Position numbers and translations under genes: made by a program. The notes under the pieces were generated by a model that saw only the letters and a program-made list of their open reading frames with translations, made no database searches and had not been told where the DNA came from. Source: Gaiellales bacterium (GTDB taxonomy: Bacteria; Actinomycetota; Thermoleophilia; Gaiellales; JAICJC01). Taken from it: 43,020 nt of DNA. The stretch's first letter is position 1. Each line of letters opens with the position of its first letter. Below are positions 15,448-26,168 of this stretch, piece by piece. The stretch spans positions 1-43,020 of the forward strand of contig DASUHM010000090.1 in NCBI GenBank assembly GCA_036273515.1, written 5' to 3'.

Positions 15448-16410
15448 ATGGACATCGCCGGCGACATCGGCGGCACGCACACTCGCCTCGCACTCTTCGA
15501 TCCCGGAGCCGCCGGCCCCGCCGCGGTAGAGATCTACTCGAGCCGCGACCATGACGGGCTCGAGGCGATGATCGGCGCCTTCCTCGCGACCCACCCGGCC
15601 CACGTCGAGCGGGCCTGCTTCGGCGTGGCCGGCCCCGTGCAGAACGGGCACGTGAAGACCACCAACCTGGCTTGGCCGGTCGACGCCCGCAAGGTCGCCC
15701 GGATGCTCGGCATCGAGCGGGTCGGGCTCGTGAACGACCTCTACGCGAACGCCTACGGGATCGCCGATCTCGGGCCGGGCGACATCGCCACCCTGCGCGA
15801 GGGCGACCCCTCGATCGGCGGCAACGCCGCAGTGATCTCGGCCGGCACGGGCCTCGGCGAGGCCGGCCTCTTCTGGGACAGGCGCCGCTACCACGTGTTC
15901 GCGACGGAGGGCGGACACACGGACTTCGCCCCGCGCGACCACCACGAGACCGCGCTGCGCGACCACGTCGCCCGGAACCACGCGCACGTGAGCTACGAGC
16001 GGGTCTGCTCCGGGATGGGGCTCGTTGCCATCCACGACTTCCTCACCGGCAAAGAGGGTGTGGGCGTGGGCCGCACCGACGCCTCCGGCATCACGAAGGC
16101 GGCCCTCGACGGCAGCGACGAGCTGTGCGTCAGAGCGCTCGACATGATGGTGTCGATCTACGGCGCCGAGGCCGGCAACCTCGCCCTGAAGCTGCTCGCG
16201 ACCGGCGGCATCTACGTCGGCGGCGGGATCGCGCCGCGGATCCTCGAGAAGCTCCAGGCCGGGCCGTTCCTCGAGGCGCTCGACGCGAAGGGCCGGTTCG
16301 CGGAGCTGCTCTCGCGCATCCCTGTGCACGTCATCCTGAACGACCGCACGGCGCTGCTGGGTGCAGCCCGGCTCGCGCGCGGCGAGGAGCCCGGGCTGCA
16401 CCACGGCTAG
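15448..16410 (+). CDS. glk: glucokinase
   Basis: ATP-dependent glucokinase of 320 residues, in the Glk (PF02685-type) branch rather than the ROK branch more usual in actinobacteria. Motifs in order: DIAGDIGGTHTRLALF (phosphate loop), CFGVAGPVQNG, LVNDLYANAYGI (catalytic Asp), AVISAGTGLGEAG (second phosphate loop), ATEGGHTDFAP (sugar binding), ICSGMGL-like VCSGMGLVAIHDFL, and GGIYVGGGIAPRIL. Length and motif order are complete. It probably phosphorylates glucose entering glycolysis. The next gene, on the opposite strand, ends three bases away. Confidence 0.92.
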   Translation: MDIAGDIGGTHTRLALFDPGAAGPAAVEIYSSRDHDGLEAMIGAFLATHPAHVERACFGVAGPVQNGHVKTTNLAWPVDARKVARMLGIERVGLVNDLYANAYGIADLGPGDIATLREGDPSIGGNAAVISAGTGLGEAGLFWDRRRYHVFATEGGHTDFAPRDHHETALRDHVARNHAHVSYERVCSGMGLVAIHDFLTGKEGVGVGRTDASGITKAALDGSDELCVRALDMMVSIYGAEAGNLALKLLATGGIYVGGGIAPRILEKLQAGPFLEALDAKGRFAELLSRIPVHVILNDRTALLGAARLARGEEPGLHHG

Positions 16411-16413
16411 CGG

Positions 16414-17202
16414 TCAGTTCAGCTGCGCCAGATCCGCCTGGAGCTCGTCGATGTCGAAGCCCTGCGGCGTGTGCCCGTTGCGATCGAGGAAGTCCGGGTT
16501 CACCACCGCCCAGGCCTCGTCGATGTAGTGCGAGCAGAAGCGCTGGCCCATCGGCTGGACCTTCCCCCACGTGACGCACTCGATGTGCTTGCGGTGGGCG
16601 ACGATCGGGATGTAGTGGCCGCCGACGTTGGGCGATCCCTCGACATAGCTCCACATCTCGCCCTTGCTGAACTCGGTCTCCGCCGACTGCGGCACCTGGA
16701 TGCCGATCCCGACGGCCCCGAACAGGTAGGCCGCCTCGGCCAGCTCGGAGAAGTCGCCGGCCTGGATCTTGCCGATGTCGAGCGCCAGGTAGGCGAGGAT
16801 CTTGTGGCGCTTGCCGCCGGCATCGACGATGCCGGTCGTGCGCCGGTAGCCGAGCGCGGTGCGCACGTTCGAGCCGCGGTCGGTCGGGTTGCTCCCGGGA
16901 GGCCCGGCATTCGGGTCGAACCCGGTGGCCGCCGAGTAGTCGGAGAGGACGCTCTCGTCGTCGAATGAGGCGGGGTTGCCGGCGACGGTGCTCGTGAGCA
17001 GGTGCTCGTGGGCCGCGCCGGCCCACACGCAGTCGCCCCACTGATCGTTGCCCAGCATGCCCCAGCCGCCCTTCTCGACGACGTTGTCGTACCCCCAGTC
17101 GTTCGGCGGCGCGGGAAGCGCCGCGGCGGTTCGGTACCGGGCGAACTTGAAGTCGCGGTCGTCGCTGGTCGCGGCGGCCTTTCCGTACCGGAAGGTGGTC
17201 AT
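16414..17202 (-). CDS. papain-like fold protein, unrecognised subfamily
   Basis: A 262-residue protein. WGMLGNDQWGDCVWAGAAHEHLL has the layout of the papain-family block with the nucleophile Cys preceded by Gly-Asp and followed by a small/aromatic run, GGHYIPIVAH supplies a candidate catalytic His, and the later EAWAVVNPDFL could supply the Asn/Asp partner; this order (Cys, His, Asn/Asp) is that of C1-type peptidases. There is no propeptide or signal peptide. The start ATG 17202 is fixed by AAGGAGG eight bases upstream. It appears to be a single-gene unit. Whether it is a protease, an amidase or an inactive relative is unresolved. Confidence 0.6.
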   Translation of the reverse strand: MTTFRYGKAAATSDDRDFKFARYRTAAALPAPPNDWGYDNVVEKGGWGMLGNDQWGDCVWAGAAHEHLLTSTVAGNPASFDDESVLSDYSAATGFDPNAGPPGSNPTDRGSNVRTALGYRRTTGIVDAGGKRHKILAYLALDIGKIQAGDFSELAEAAYLFGAVGIGIQVPQSAETEFSKGEMWSYVEGSPNVGGHYIPIVAHRKHIECVTWGKVQPMGQRFCSHYIDEAWAVVNPDFLDRNGHTPQGFDIDELQADLAQLN

Positions 17203-17336
17203 GCGCTGCCTCCTTCTCTTTGAAGGGGGATGCGCCGATGTGTGCCCTGGCCCACGACGCCATCCCGTTCGTGACGGACGAGTCTATCGCCCTTCTGGAC
17301 GCTCGGGCGGATCGCGTTCTTCCCGGGCCACCGCGC

Positions 17337-17359
17337 CGGGCGGCCTACAAGGCCGCCCG
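17337..17359 (-). terminator. hairpin overlapping the GntR stop codon
   Basis: CGGGCGGCC (17337-17345) pairs with GGCCGCCCG (17351-17359) around the loop TACAA; the regulator's TAG stop is in the loop and stem. There is no T tract. It would end GntR transcription and separate it from the papain-like gene. Confidence 0.5.
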
Positions 17360-17896
17360 CATCTGCCGCGCGAACGCCAGCACGTGCTCGAGGGCGATCC
17401 GGCGGGCGGCCTCGGGGTCGGCGGCGGCGATCGCCTGGAGGAGCGCGCCGTGCTCGCCGACCGGGTCGCGCATCGGCGGCAGCCGGTCGAAGGTGACGTA
17501 CCAGATCCGGATCGACATGTTCAGGTAGCGGTCGAGATCGCGGGCCAGATAGGGGTTTCGCGAGCAGCGGTGCACGAAGCGGTGCACCCGGGCGTCGAGC
17601 TCGATCAGCGAGGTCTGGCTGGCCGGCCCGTCGGCGAGCTCGGCGAGCAGCGCGTCGATCTCGCGGCGGTCGTCCGCGTCCGCCAGCCGGGCGGCCCGCT
17701 CGGCGGCGTGCGGTTCGAGCTGCGCGCGGACGTCGGCGATGTCCGAGAGGCTCGTGATGTTCACGCTCGAGGCGAACGTCCCCCGGCGCGGGTAGACGAC
17801 GATGAGGCCCTCCAGGGCGAGCCGCCGCAGCGCCTCGCGCACGGGCGTCCGGCCCATGCCCAGGTCGTGGCTGAGCGCGTCCTCGTCGATGGGCAC
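17345..17896 (-). CDS. GntR-family (FCD) transcriptional regulator
   Basis: FadR-type repressor: DNA-binding winged helix, then an FCD ligand-binding domain containing the metal/ligand positions in DARVHRFVHRCSRNPYL and GEHGALLQAIAAADPEAARR. The first standard start is GTG 17896 (183 residues), but the same frame upstream encodes DRAYAALRDRLITLAIPPE, the normal first helix of a GntR winged helix, so the real start is probably farther up; only CTG codons (17962 or 18013) are available before an in-frame stop. It is divergent from the dimethylglycine-oxidase-like operon, and a palindrome lies between the two. It is the likely regulator of that operon, and the inducer is probably a related amino acid derivative. 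Confidence 0.85.
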   Translation of the reverse strand: MPIDEDALSHDLGMGRTPVREALRRLALEGLIVVYPRRGTFASSVNITSLSDIADVRAQLEPHAAERAARLADADDRREIDALLAELADGPASQTSLIELDARVHRFVHRCSRNPYLARDLDRYLNMSIRIWYVTFDRLPPMRDPVGEHGALLQAIAAADPEAARRIALEHVLAFARQMRAAL

Positions 17897-17996
17897 CTCG
17901 GGCGGGATGGCGAGCGTGATCAGCCGGTCGCGCAGCGCCGCGTAGGCGCGGTCCGACAGCAGCCCGGCGTCATCGCCGGGGCGGTCGGGGGTGCGG

Positions 17997-18025
17997 TTGC
18001 GTGCGCTCGTCAGCTCTGATATATC
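17997..18025 (+). promoter_or_regulatory. promoter of the flavoprotein-ETF operon
   Basis: TTGCGT (17997-18002), 17 bases, TATATC (18020-18025), each four of six consensus matches. The -10 box lies inside the palindrome, so repressor binding there would block polymerase. Confidence 0.45.
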
Positions 18026-18027
18026 AG
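18016..18027. promoter_or_regulatory. 12-bp palindrome, likely GntR operator
   Basis: CTGATATATCAG is a perfect palindrome in the otherwise GC-rich gap between the divergent GntR and flavoprotein genes. FCD-type GntR dimers usually bind short AT-centred palindromes like this next to their own gene. Confidence 0.6.
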
Positions 18028-18096
18028 TTGTCTACCAGATCTGGAGGACGCGGGCAAGTCCGCGCCCCACGTGGACGACGAAAGGGAAATGACGCG

Positions 18097-20616
18097 ATGA
18101 GCACGCTTCCGGGACGAGCCCGCGCCGTGGTGATCGGGGCCGGCATCGTCGGCAACAGCCTCGCGTATCACCTCCACCAGCAGGGGTGGACCGACCTCGT
18201 CCTGATCGACAAGGGCCCGTTCCCCAACCCCGGCGGCTCGACCGGCCACGCCTCGAACTTCATCTTCCCGGTCGACCACTCCAAGGAGATGACGGCGCTC
18301 ACCGCCGACAGCGTGCGCCAGTACCGGGAGCTCGGGGTGTTCACGCAGAGCGGCGGCATCGAGGTCGCGCGCACCGAGGAGCGCATGCAGGAGCTGCGCC
18401 GGCGGATGTCGTCGGCGCTGGCCTGGGGCGTCGACGGCGTGTCGCTCGTGACGCCGGCCCAGATCAAGGAGATGGTGCCGTTCGTCGACGAGTCGATCCT
18501 CGTCGGGGGCTTCTACACCGAAGGAGTCGGCGTGGTGGACTCGCTGCGGGCCGGCACGCTCATGCGCGAGCGCGCCCAGGAGGCGGGAGCGCTCACCGCG
18601 CTCGCCAACACCGAGGTGCTCGGCATCGACGTCGAGGGCGGCCGCGTCACCCGCGTGCACACCACCCGGGGCGACATCGAGGCCGAGATCGTCGTGGTCG
18701 CCTGTGGCGTGTGGAGCCCAAAGATCGCCCGCATGGCCGGGGCGTCGATCCCGCTCACCCCGGCGGTGCACCAGATGATCGACGTCGGCCCCGTCCCCCA
18801 CTTCGCCGACGCGAAGTCGCACATCGAGTACCCGATCGTGCGCGACATGGACACGAACATGTACGAGCGGCAGGACGGGGCCGGCCTCGAGATCGGCTCC
18901 TACGCCCACCGCCCCATCCTGCACGACCCCGAGGAGATCCCCTCGGTCGAGGAGGCGGCGCTCTCGCCGACCGAGTTCCCGTTCACCCAGGCCGACTTCG
19001 AGCTGCAGATGGAGCACGCGCTCGAGCTCTGCCCCGAGATCGTCGGCGACGAGTCGGTCGGCGTGAAGTACGCCATCAACGGCCTGCTCTCGCTCACGCC
19101 TGACGGCATGCCCATCCTGGGCGAGACGCCCGAGGTGAAGAACCTGTGGTCGGTGGCGGCCGTGTGGGTGAAGGAGGGTCCGGGCGTCGGCAAGGCCGTG
19201 GCCGAGTGGATGGCCCACGGCGAGTCCGAGATCGACCTGCACTCCTCCGACATCAGCCGCTTCTGGGAGCACCAGAAGACGCGCGCGCACGTGCGGGCGC
19301 GCGCGGCCGAGGGGTTCAACAAGACGTACGGCATCGTCCACCCGGGCGAGCAGTGGGCCTCGAACCGCGATGTCCGGCTGCCGCCGTTCCACTCCCGCCA
19401 GGTCGAGCTCGACGCGACCTTCTTCGAGGCCGCCGGCTGGGAGCGGCCGCACTGGTACGGCTCGAACGCCCCGCTCGTCGAGCAGTACGGCGACCGGATC
19501 AACACGCGCGAGGCCGAGTGGGATGCGCGCTGGTGGTCGCCGATCATCAACGCCGAGCACCTGGCGATGCGCGACGGCGCCGGCATCGTCGACCTGAGCG
19601 CGTTCACGATCTTCGACATCGCCGGCCCCGGCGCGCTCGCGGCGGTGCAGGGGGTGGCGATGCGGCAGATGGACGTCCCCGTCGGCCGGGTCGTCTACAC
19701 GCCCGTGCTCTCGCCCGGCGGCGGCTTCAAGGCCGACCTCACGATCATGCGGCTCGGCGACGAGCTGTTCCGCGTCGTCACCGGTGGCGCCCACGGCCCG
19801 GCCGACCGCAAGTGGTTCGCCGACCGTCTGCCGGAGGACGGCAGCGCCCAGCTGACCGACATCACGTCGGGCTGGACGACGCTCGGCCTGTGGGGGCCGC
19901 AGGCGCGCAGGATCCTCGAGGGGCTGACGCGCGACGACGTCTCGCACGAGGACTTCCGCTTCGGCACCTGCCGCACGCTCGAGCTGGACACCCTGCGCGT
20001 CCTGGCCTCGCGCATCTCCTACGTGGGCGACCTCGGCTGGGAGCTGTACGTCCCCATCGAGGAGGGCCGGCGGCTGTGGGACATGGTGTACGAGGAGGGC
20101 CGCCCGCACGGCCTCGTGCCGGTCGGCATCGGCGTCTACGGCACCACCGGCCGGCTCGAGAAGTGCTACCGCGCCTACGGCTTCGAGCTCGAGAGCGAAT
20201 ACGACGTCGTCGAGGCCGGCATGGCCTGGGGGAAGGTGAAGGAGCAGGACTTCGTCGGCCGCGACGCGCACCTGCGCCAGCGCGAGGAGGACCCCGCGGC
20301 GATCCTGTGCACGCTCACCGTCGACGACCACACGTCGAAGAGCGGCGTCAAGCGCTACATGCTCGGCCGCGAGCCGATCCTGGCCCGCGACGGCAGCCGG
20401 CTCGTCGACCGCAAGGGCCGCGGCTCGTACGTCACGAGCGCGGGGGCCGGGCCGTCGATCGGCAAGCACATCCTGATGGCCTATCTGCCCCCCGAGCAGG
20501 CGGTCGCGCGCGAGCAGCTGCTCGTCGAGTACCTCGGCGAGCGCTACCCGGTCACGGTCGCCGTGGCCGACTCGACGCCCGTCTTCGACCCCGAGAACAC
20601 CCGCATCCGGAGCTAG
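18097..20616 (+). CDS. dimethylglycine oxidase/sarcosine dehydrogenase-like flavoprotein with GcvT domain
   Basis: An 839-residue two-part enzyme. The N-terminal half is a DAO-type FAD oxidoreductase: AVVIGAGIVGNSLAYHL dinucleotide loop, and GGSTGHASNF in which His51 corresponds to the histidine that carries covalent FAD in dimethylglycine oxidase. The C-terminal half (about 440-839) is an FAO_M/GcvT-like tetrahydrofolate-binding domain (GIVDLSAFTIFDIAGPGA, GDLGWELYVP, GLVPVGIGVYGTTGRLEKCYRAYG). It probably N-demethylates dimethylglycine, sarcosine or a similar amine, handing the one-carbon unit to folate and electrons to ETF. The start ATG 18097 has AAGGGA ten bases upstream. It is the first gene of an operon with etfB, etfA and a membrane Fe-S reductase, which favours a dehydrogenase over an oxidase. 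Confidence 0.88.
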   Translation: MSTLPGRARAVVIGAGIVGNSLAYHLHQQGWTDLVLIDKGPFPNPGGSTGHASNFIFPVDHSKEMTALTADSVRQYRELGVFTQSGGIEVARTEERMQELRRRMSSALAWGVDGVSLVTPAQIKEMVPFVDESILVGGFYTEGVGVVDSLRAGTLMRERAQEAGALTALANTEVLGIDVEGGRVTRVHTTRGDIEAEIVVVACGVWSPKIARMAGASIPLTPAVHQMIDVGPVPHFADAKSHIEYPIVRDMDTNMYERQDGAGLEIGSYAHRPILHDPEEIPSVEEAALSPTEFPFTQADFELQMEHALELCPEIVGDESVGVKYAINGLLSLTPDGMPILGETPEVKNLWSVAAVWVKEGPGVGKAVAEWMAHGESEIDLHSSDISRFWEHQKTRAHVRARAAEGFNKTYGIVHPGEQWASNRDVRLPPFHSRQVELDATFFEAAGWERPHWYGSNAPLVEQYGDRINTREAEWDARWWSPIINAEHLAMRDGAGIVDLSAFTIFDIAGPGALAAVQGVAMRQMDVPVGRVVYTPVLSPGGGFKADLTIMRLGDELFRVVTGGAHGPADRKWFADRLPEDGSAQLTDITSGWTTLGLWGPQARRILEGLTRDDVSHEDFRFGTCRTLELDTLRVLASRISYVGDLGWELYVPIEEGRRLWDMVYEEGRPHGLVPVGIGVYGTTGRLEKCYRAYGFELESEYDVVEAGMAWGKVKEQDFVGRDAHLRQREEDPAAILCTLTVDDHTSKSGVKRYMLGREPILARDGSRLVDRKGRGSYVTSAGAGPSIGKHILMAYLPPEQAVAREQLLVEYLGERYPVTVAVADSTPVFDPENTRIRS

Positions 20617-20628
20617 GGTGGGTTTCGC

Positions 20629-21396
20629 ATGCCGTTGAACATCCTGTGCTGCGTCAAGCGCGTGCCGATGACCGGCGGGCGCATCGTCCTGACCGCCGAC
20701 GAGCAGGCCATCGAGACCCGCCACCTCGGCTTCACGATCAGCCCGCACGAGGAGTGCGGCGTCGAGGAGGCCGTGCGGATCGTCGAGCAGCACGGCGGCA
20801 GCTCGACCGTACTCACCCTGGGGCCGCCGGAGGCCGAGGAGCAGCTGCGCGACGCGATGGCGCTCGGCATCGACCGGGCCATCCTGCTCCCGGCCGACGC
20901 CGAGCTCGACGGCGGGGCGACCGCCGCGGCCATCCTCGAGGCGATCGAGGCCGAGCGGGCCGCCGGCACCGAGTACGACCTGATCTTCTTCGGCAACGAG
21001 TCGGCCGACGCCGGCAACTACCAGGTCGGGATCCGTATCGCCCACGCCCTCGGCCGGCCCTGCGTGACCGGCCTCAAGGGGATCGCCGTCGAGGACGGCG
21101 GCCTGCGCTGCGAGCAGGAGGTGCCGGGCGGCCGCGACGTCTACCGGGTGCCGCTGCCCGCCGTCGTGACGGTCAAGGAGGGGCTGAACCTGCCCCGCTA
21201 TCCGTCCGTGCCCGGGCGCATGCGGGCGAAGCGGAAGCCGCTCGACACGCGGCCGGTGGCCGCCGCGGGCGCCGGCGTCGAGAAGGTGCGGCTCGTGGTG
21301 CCCGCCGACCAGGGCAAGCAGGCCCAGATCCTCGGCCACGGCCCGGACGCGGCGCCCGCGGTCGTCGAGATCCTGCGCGGGGCGGGGGTCATCTAG
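20629..21396 (+). CDS. etfB: electron transfer flavoprotein beta subunit
   Basis: A 255-residue EtfB: NILCCVKRVPMTGGRI at the N-terminus, SPHEECGVEEAVRI, DLIFFGNESADAGNYQVG, and LNLPRYPSVPGRMRAKRKPL, the recognition-loop region of the subunit. It pairs with the next gene to form the FAD-containing heterodimer that receives electrons from the upstream flavoenzyme. It lies 12 bases after that gene and shares one base with etfA (TAGTG). Confidence 0.93.
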   Translation: MPLNILCCVKRVPMTGGRIVLTADEQAIETRHLGFTISPHEECGVEEAVRIVEQHGGSSTVLTLGPPEAEEQLRDAMALGIDRAILLPADAELDGGATAAAILEAIEAERAAGTEYDLIFFGNESADAGNYQVGIRIAHALGRPCVTGLKGIAVEDGGLRCEQEVPGGRDVYRVPLPAVVTVKEGLNLPRYPSVPGRMRAKRKPLDTRPVAAAGAGVEKVRLVVPADQGKQAQILGHGPDAAPAVVEILRGAGVI

Positions 21397-22373
21397 TGGC
21401 CGTCCTCGTCCTCGTCGAGCACGCCGGCGGCACCGCCGACGACATCTCCCGCCAGGCGGCGACGCTCGCCCGCGGCTACGCCGAGGCGGCCGGCCAGCCG
21501 CTCGAGGCCGTGCTCTTCGGCCCTGACGCCGCCGGTGCGGCGCAGGGGCTCGGCGGGCTCGGCGTGACGGCGGCCTACGTGGCCGTCCACGAGGGCCTGA
21601 CCGCGTTTGCGCCCCAGGCGTGGGGGCGGGCGATCGCGGAGCTCGTCGAGTCGCACGCGCCGGCGGCGGTGATCGCGCCGGGCAGCGACCGCGCCACCGA
21701 GGCGATGGCCCACGCCGCGGCGATCGCCGACCTCCCGTTCGCGGCGAACTGCATCCAGGCGGCGCCGGGCGACCCGGCCGAGGTGACCCGCCTGCGCTGG
21801 GGTGGCAGCCTGCTCGAGCAGGCCCGCGTCCACGGCCGCACGAAGCTCCTCACCATCGCCCCGCACGTCGTCGAGGCGGCCCCGGCCATGGCCCCCGCGC
21901 AGACGGCCGTCTCGGAGTTCACGCCGGCGCTGACCGACGCCGATCTCGTCGTCCGCGTCGCCGAGCGCATGCAGACCGATACCGGCGGCGTCTCGCTGGC
22001 CGACGCCAAGGTGGTCGTCAGCGGCGGTCGCGGCACCGGATCAGCCGAGGGCTTCGCGCCCGTCGAGGCGCTGGCCGCGGCGCTGGGCGGCGCGGTGGGC
22101 TGCTCGCGGGCCGTGACCATCGCCGGCTGGCGCCCGCACACCGACCAGGTCGGGCAGACCGGCACCAAGATCGCGCCCGAGATCTACATCCCCTGCGGAA
22201 TCAGCGGCGCCACCCAGCACATGGCCGGCTGCAAGGGCGCGAAGCGGATCCTCGCGATCAACACCGACGCCGAGGCGCCCATCGTCGCGAACGCCGACTA
22301 CGCCGTGATCGGCGACCTGCACGAGGTGCTCCCGGCGATCACGGCCGAGATCGAGAAGGCGAGGGGCGGATAG
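21396..22373 (+). CDS. etfA: electron transfer flavoprotein alpha subunit
   Basis: A 325-residue EtfA, starting at GTG 21396 inside the etfB stop. The C-terminal FAD-binding block is complete: VVSGGRGTGSAEGFAPVEALA, GQTGTKIAPEIYIPCGISGATQH, and INTDAEAPIVANADYAVIGDL. The N-terminal half carries the usual VLVLVEHAGG start. It works with EtfB in the cytoplasm. Immediate overlap with etfB implies coupled translation, and the Fe-S reductase frame opens at its 3' end. Confidence 0.93.
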   Translation: MAVLVLVEHAGGTADDISRQAATLARGYAEAAGQPLEAVLFGPDAAGAAQGLGGLGVTAAYVAVHEGLTAFAPQAWGRAIAELVESHAPAAVIAPGSDRATEAMAHAAAIADLPFAANCIQAAPGDPAEVTRLRWGGSLLEQARVHGRTKLLTIAPHVVEAAPAMAPAQTAVSEFTPALTDADLVVRVAERMQTDTGGVSLADAKVVVSGGRGTGSAEGFAPVEALAAALGGAVGCSRAVTIAGWRPHTDQVGQTGTKIAPEIYIPCGISGATQHMAGCKGAKRILAINTDAEAPIVANADYAVIGDLHEVLPAITAEIEKARGG

Positions 22374-22399
22374 ACCCGCTCGCCCTCGCCGCGCTCCTG

Positions 22400-24355
<1,956 letters not shown>

Positions 24356-24440
24356 CCGCCGGCGGCGGCGATGCCTTGCGGCAATCCTCACTCGGATAGG
24401 TGATAGATCGCCGGGTGGGGTCTCCGACTACCGGGGAGAC

Positions 24441-26168
24441 ATGCAACCCCATGGCGACAACACTTCCGGGGCTCGCGCGGGCGCGTCCCCGGACGTGCGG
24501 GTGCTCCCCGGCACCGCCTACGAGTTCGAGCTCCGCGACGGGCGCTGGTTCGTGAGCGCCGTCGGACCCGAGATCGAGGCGATCACCGGCTACCCGCCGT
24601 CGGACTTCATCGACCACGCCCGCCGCTCGTACGGCAGCATCGTGCACCCCGAGGACTACGACGGCATGGTCTCGCTGTTCCGGGACGCCATCCAGCGGCG
24701 GGCGCCGTACGCGATCGAGTACCGGATCATCCACGCCGACGGCTCCACCCGCTGGGTGCAGGGCCACGGCCGCGGCGCCTTCGACGCCGACGGCAACGTG
24801 ACGCGGATCGAGGGCCTGTTCTTCGACGTCACCGAGCGGCGCACGAGCGAGGAGCGGCTCGCCCACCTGGCACTGCACGACCCGCTCACCGACCTGCCCA
24901 ACCGCGCCCTCTTCCAGGAGCACCTGAGGGTCGCCATCGCGAACGCCCGCCGCAGCGGCAGCGGCGGTGCCGTGCTCTTCATCGACCTCGACGACTTCAA
25001 GCTCGTGAACGACAGCTTCGGCCACGCGGTCGGCGACGAGCTGCTCGTGCTGGTGGCGCAGCGGCTGCGCGAGTCCTGCCGGGCCGGCGATGTGGTTGCC
25101 CGCCAGGGCGGCGACGAGTTCCTCGTCCTCGTCCAGGGGACGGCGGGCGAGGGCGCCCCCGATGCGGCCGCCCAGACCGTCGCCGCGAACCTGCGCGTCG
25201 CCCTCGGCAAGCCGTTCGCCCTTGCGAGCACCGACCTCTACATCACGCCGAGCATCGGCGCGAGCCTCTTCCCGACCGACGGCGACACCGCCGAGACGCT
25301 GCTCAAGCACGCCGACATCGCCATGTACGCGGCCAAGGACGCGGGCCGCGACGGCTACCGCCTCTACCAGCCGCCGAAGCGCGACTCGAGCGTCGAGCTC
25401 GCGATCGCCTCGCAGCTGCGCCAGGCCGAGCGGCGGGACGAGCTCGAGCTCTACTACCAGCCGATCGTCGCCCTCGAGCAGTCGTGCATCGTCGGCGCCG
25501 AGGCGCTCCTGCGCTGGAACCGGCCCGGCGCGGGCATGCTGCTCCCGGGCGAGTTCCTGCCCGCCGCCGAGCGCACCGGCCTGATCCGGCCGATCACGGC
25601 CTGGGTGCTCGAGCGGGCCTGCATCGAGGCCCGCCGCTGGTGCGACCACGACCTCGACCTGTACGCCTCGATCAACCTGCCGCCGGCCTACTGGCAGCCG
25701 GGCGCGATCCGCCGCGTCATCGCCACGATCGAGTCGTTCGGCCTCCCGGCCGACCGGGTCATGATCGAGTTCACGGAGGAGGCGGCGATGGCCGACATCG
25801 CCGACCTGGGCCAGCTCGTGGACGACATCCATTCCCAGGGCCTTCGGCTCGCGATCGACGACTTCGGCATCGGCTACTCGTCGCTCGGGCGGCTCAGCCG
25901 GCTGCGGCCGAGCATGATCAAGATCGACCGCTCGTTCGTGAATGACCTGCCCGGCGACCGCGATGCCGGCGTCCTCGTCGAGACGATGATCACCATGGCG
26001 CAGAAGCTCGGCATCCAGTGCCTGGCCGAGGGCATCGAGACCGAGGCACAGCTGAAGTTCCTCCGCGAGATCGGCTGCCCGCTGGGCCAGGGCTACCTGT
26101 ACAGCCGTCCGCTGCCGCTGTCGCGCTTCAACGCGCTCATCAGCGGCGAAGAGCGTCGCGCGGCCTAG
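24441..26168 (+). CDS. PAS-GGDEF-EAL cyclic di-GMP signalling protein
   Basis: A 575-residue cytoplasmic protein. The PAS domain with PAC motif (about 15-135: ITGYPPSDFID, EYRIIHADGSTRWVQGHG, GLFFDVTERR) is followed by GGDEF (LHDPLTDLPNRALF start; active-site GGDEF at 223-227 with the inhibitory-site RAGD five residues before it), then EAL (EALLRW from Glu354, EFTEEAAMADI, DDFGIGYSSLGRL). Both catalytic sets look intact, so it could make or break cyclic di-GMP depending on the PAS signal. No membrane segment is seen. GGGGAG precedes ATG 24441. The stop overlaps the convergent Fic gene by CTAG. Confidence 0.92.
   Translation: MQPHGDNTSGARAGASPDVRVLPGTAYEFELRDGRWFVSAVGPEIEAITGYPPSDFIDHARRSYGSIVHPEDYDGMVSLFRDAIQRRAPYAIEYRIIHADGSTRWVQGHGRGAFDADGNVTRIEGLFFDVTERRTSEERLAHLALHDPLTDLPNRALFQEHLRVAIANARRSGSGGAVLFIDLDDFKLVNDSFGHAVGDELLVLVAQRLRESCRAGDVVARQGGDEFLVLVQGTAGEGAPDAAAQTVAANLRVALGKPFALASTDLYITPSIGASLFPTDGDTAETLLKHADIAMYAAKDAGRDGYRLYQPPKRDSSVELAIASQLRQAERRDELELYYQPIVALEQSCIVGAEALLRWNRPGAGMLLPGEFLPAAERTGLIRPITAWVLERACIEARRWCDHDLDLYASINLPPAYWQPGAIRRVIATIESFGLPADRVMIEFTEEAAMADIADLGQLVDDIHSQGLRLAIDDFGIGYSSLGRLSRLRPSMIKIDRSFVNDLPGDRDAGVLVETMITMAQKLGIQCLAEGIETEAQLKFLREIGCPLGQGYLYSRPLPLSRFNALISGEERRAA

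Noticed and set aside
17238-17528. A short plus-strand frame starting ATG 17238 with an AAGGGGG-like site before it
   Set aside because: Two thirds of it runs antisense through the GntR FCD domain and the product has no recognisable feature; the purine run is likely chance.
17897-18096. A glycine-type riboswitch upstream of the dimethylglycine-oxidase-like gene
   Set aside because: The leader of about 65 bases lacks the conserved tandem aptamer pattern and is too short.
18010-21339. An 1109-codon minus-strand open frame opposite the flavoprotein and etfB
   Set aside because: High GC produces long antisense frames; the plus strand has recognisable FAD, GcvT and ETF motifs and the minus product has none.
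24356-24440. CCGCCGGCGG palindrome after the Fe-S reductase stop as a terminator
   Set aside because: The pairing is short and has almost no loop; I see no convincing hairpin in this gap.
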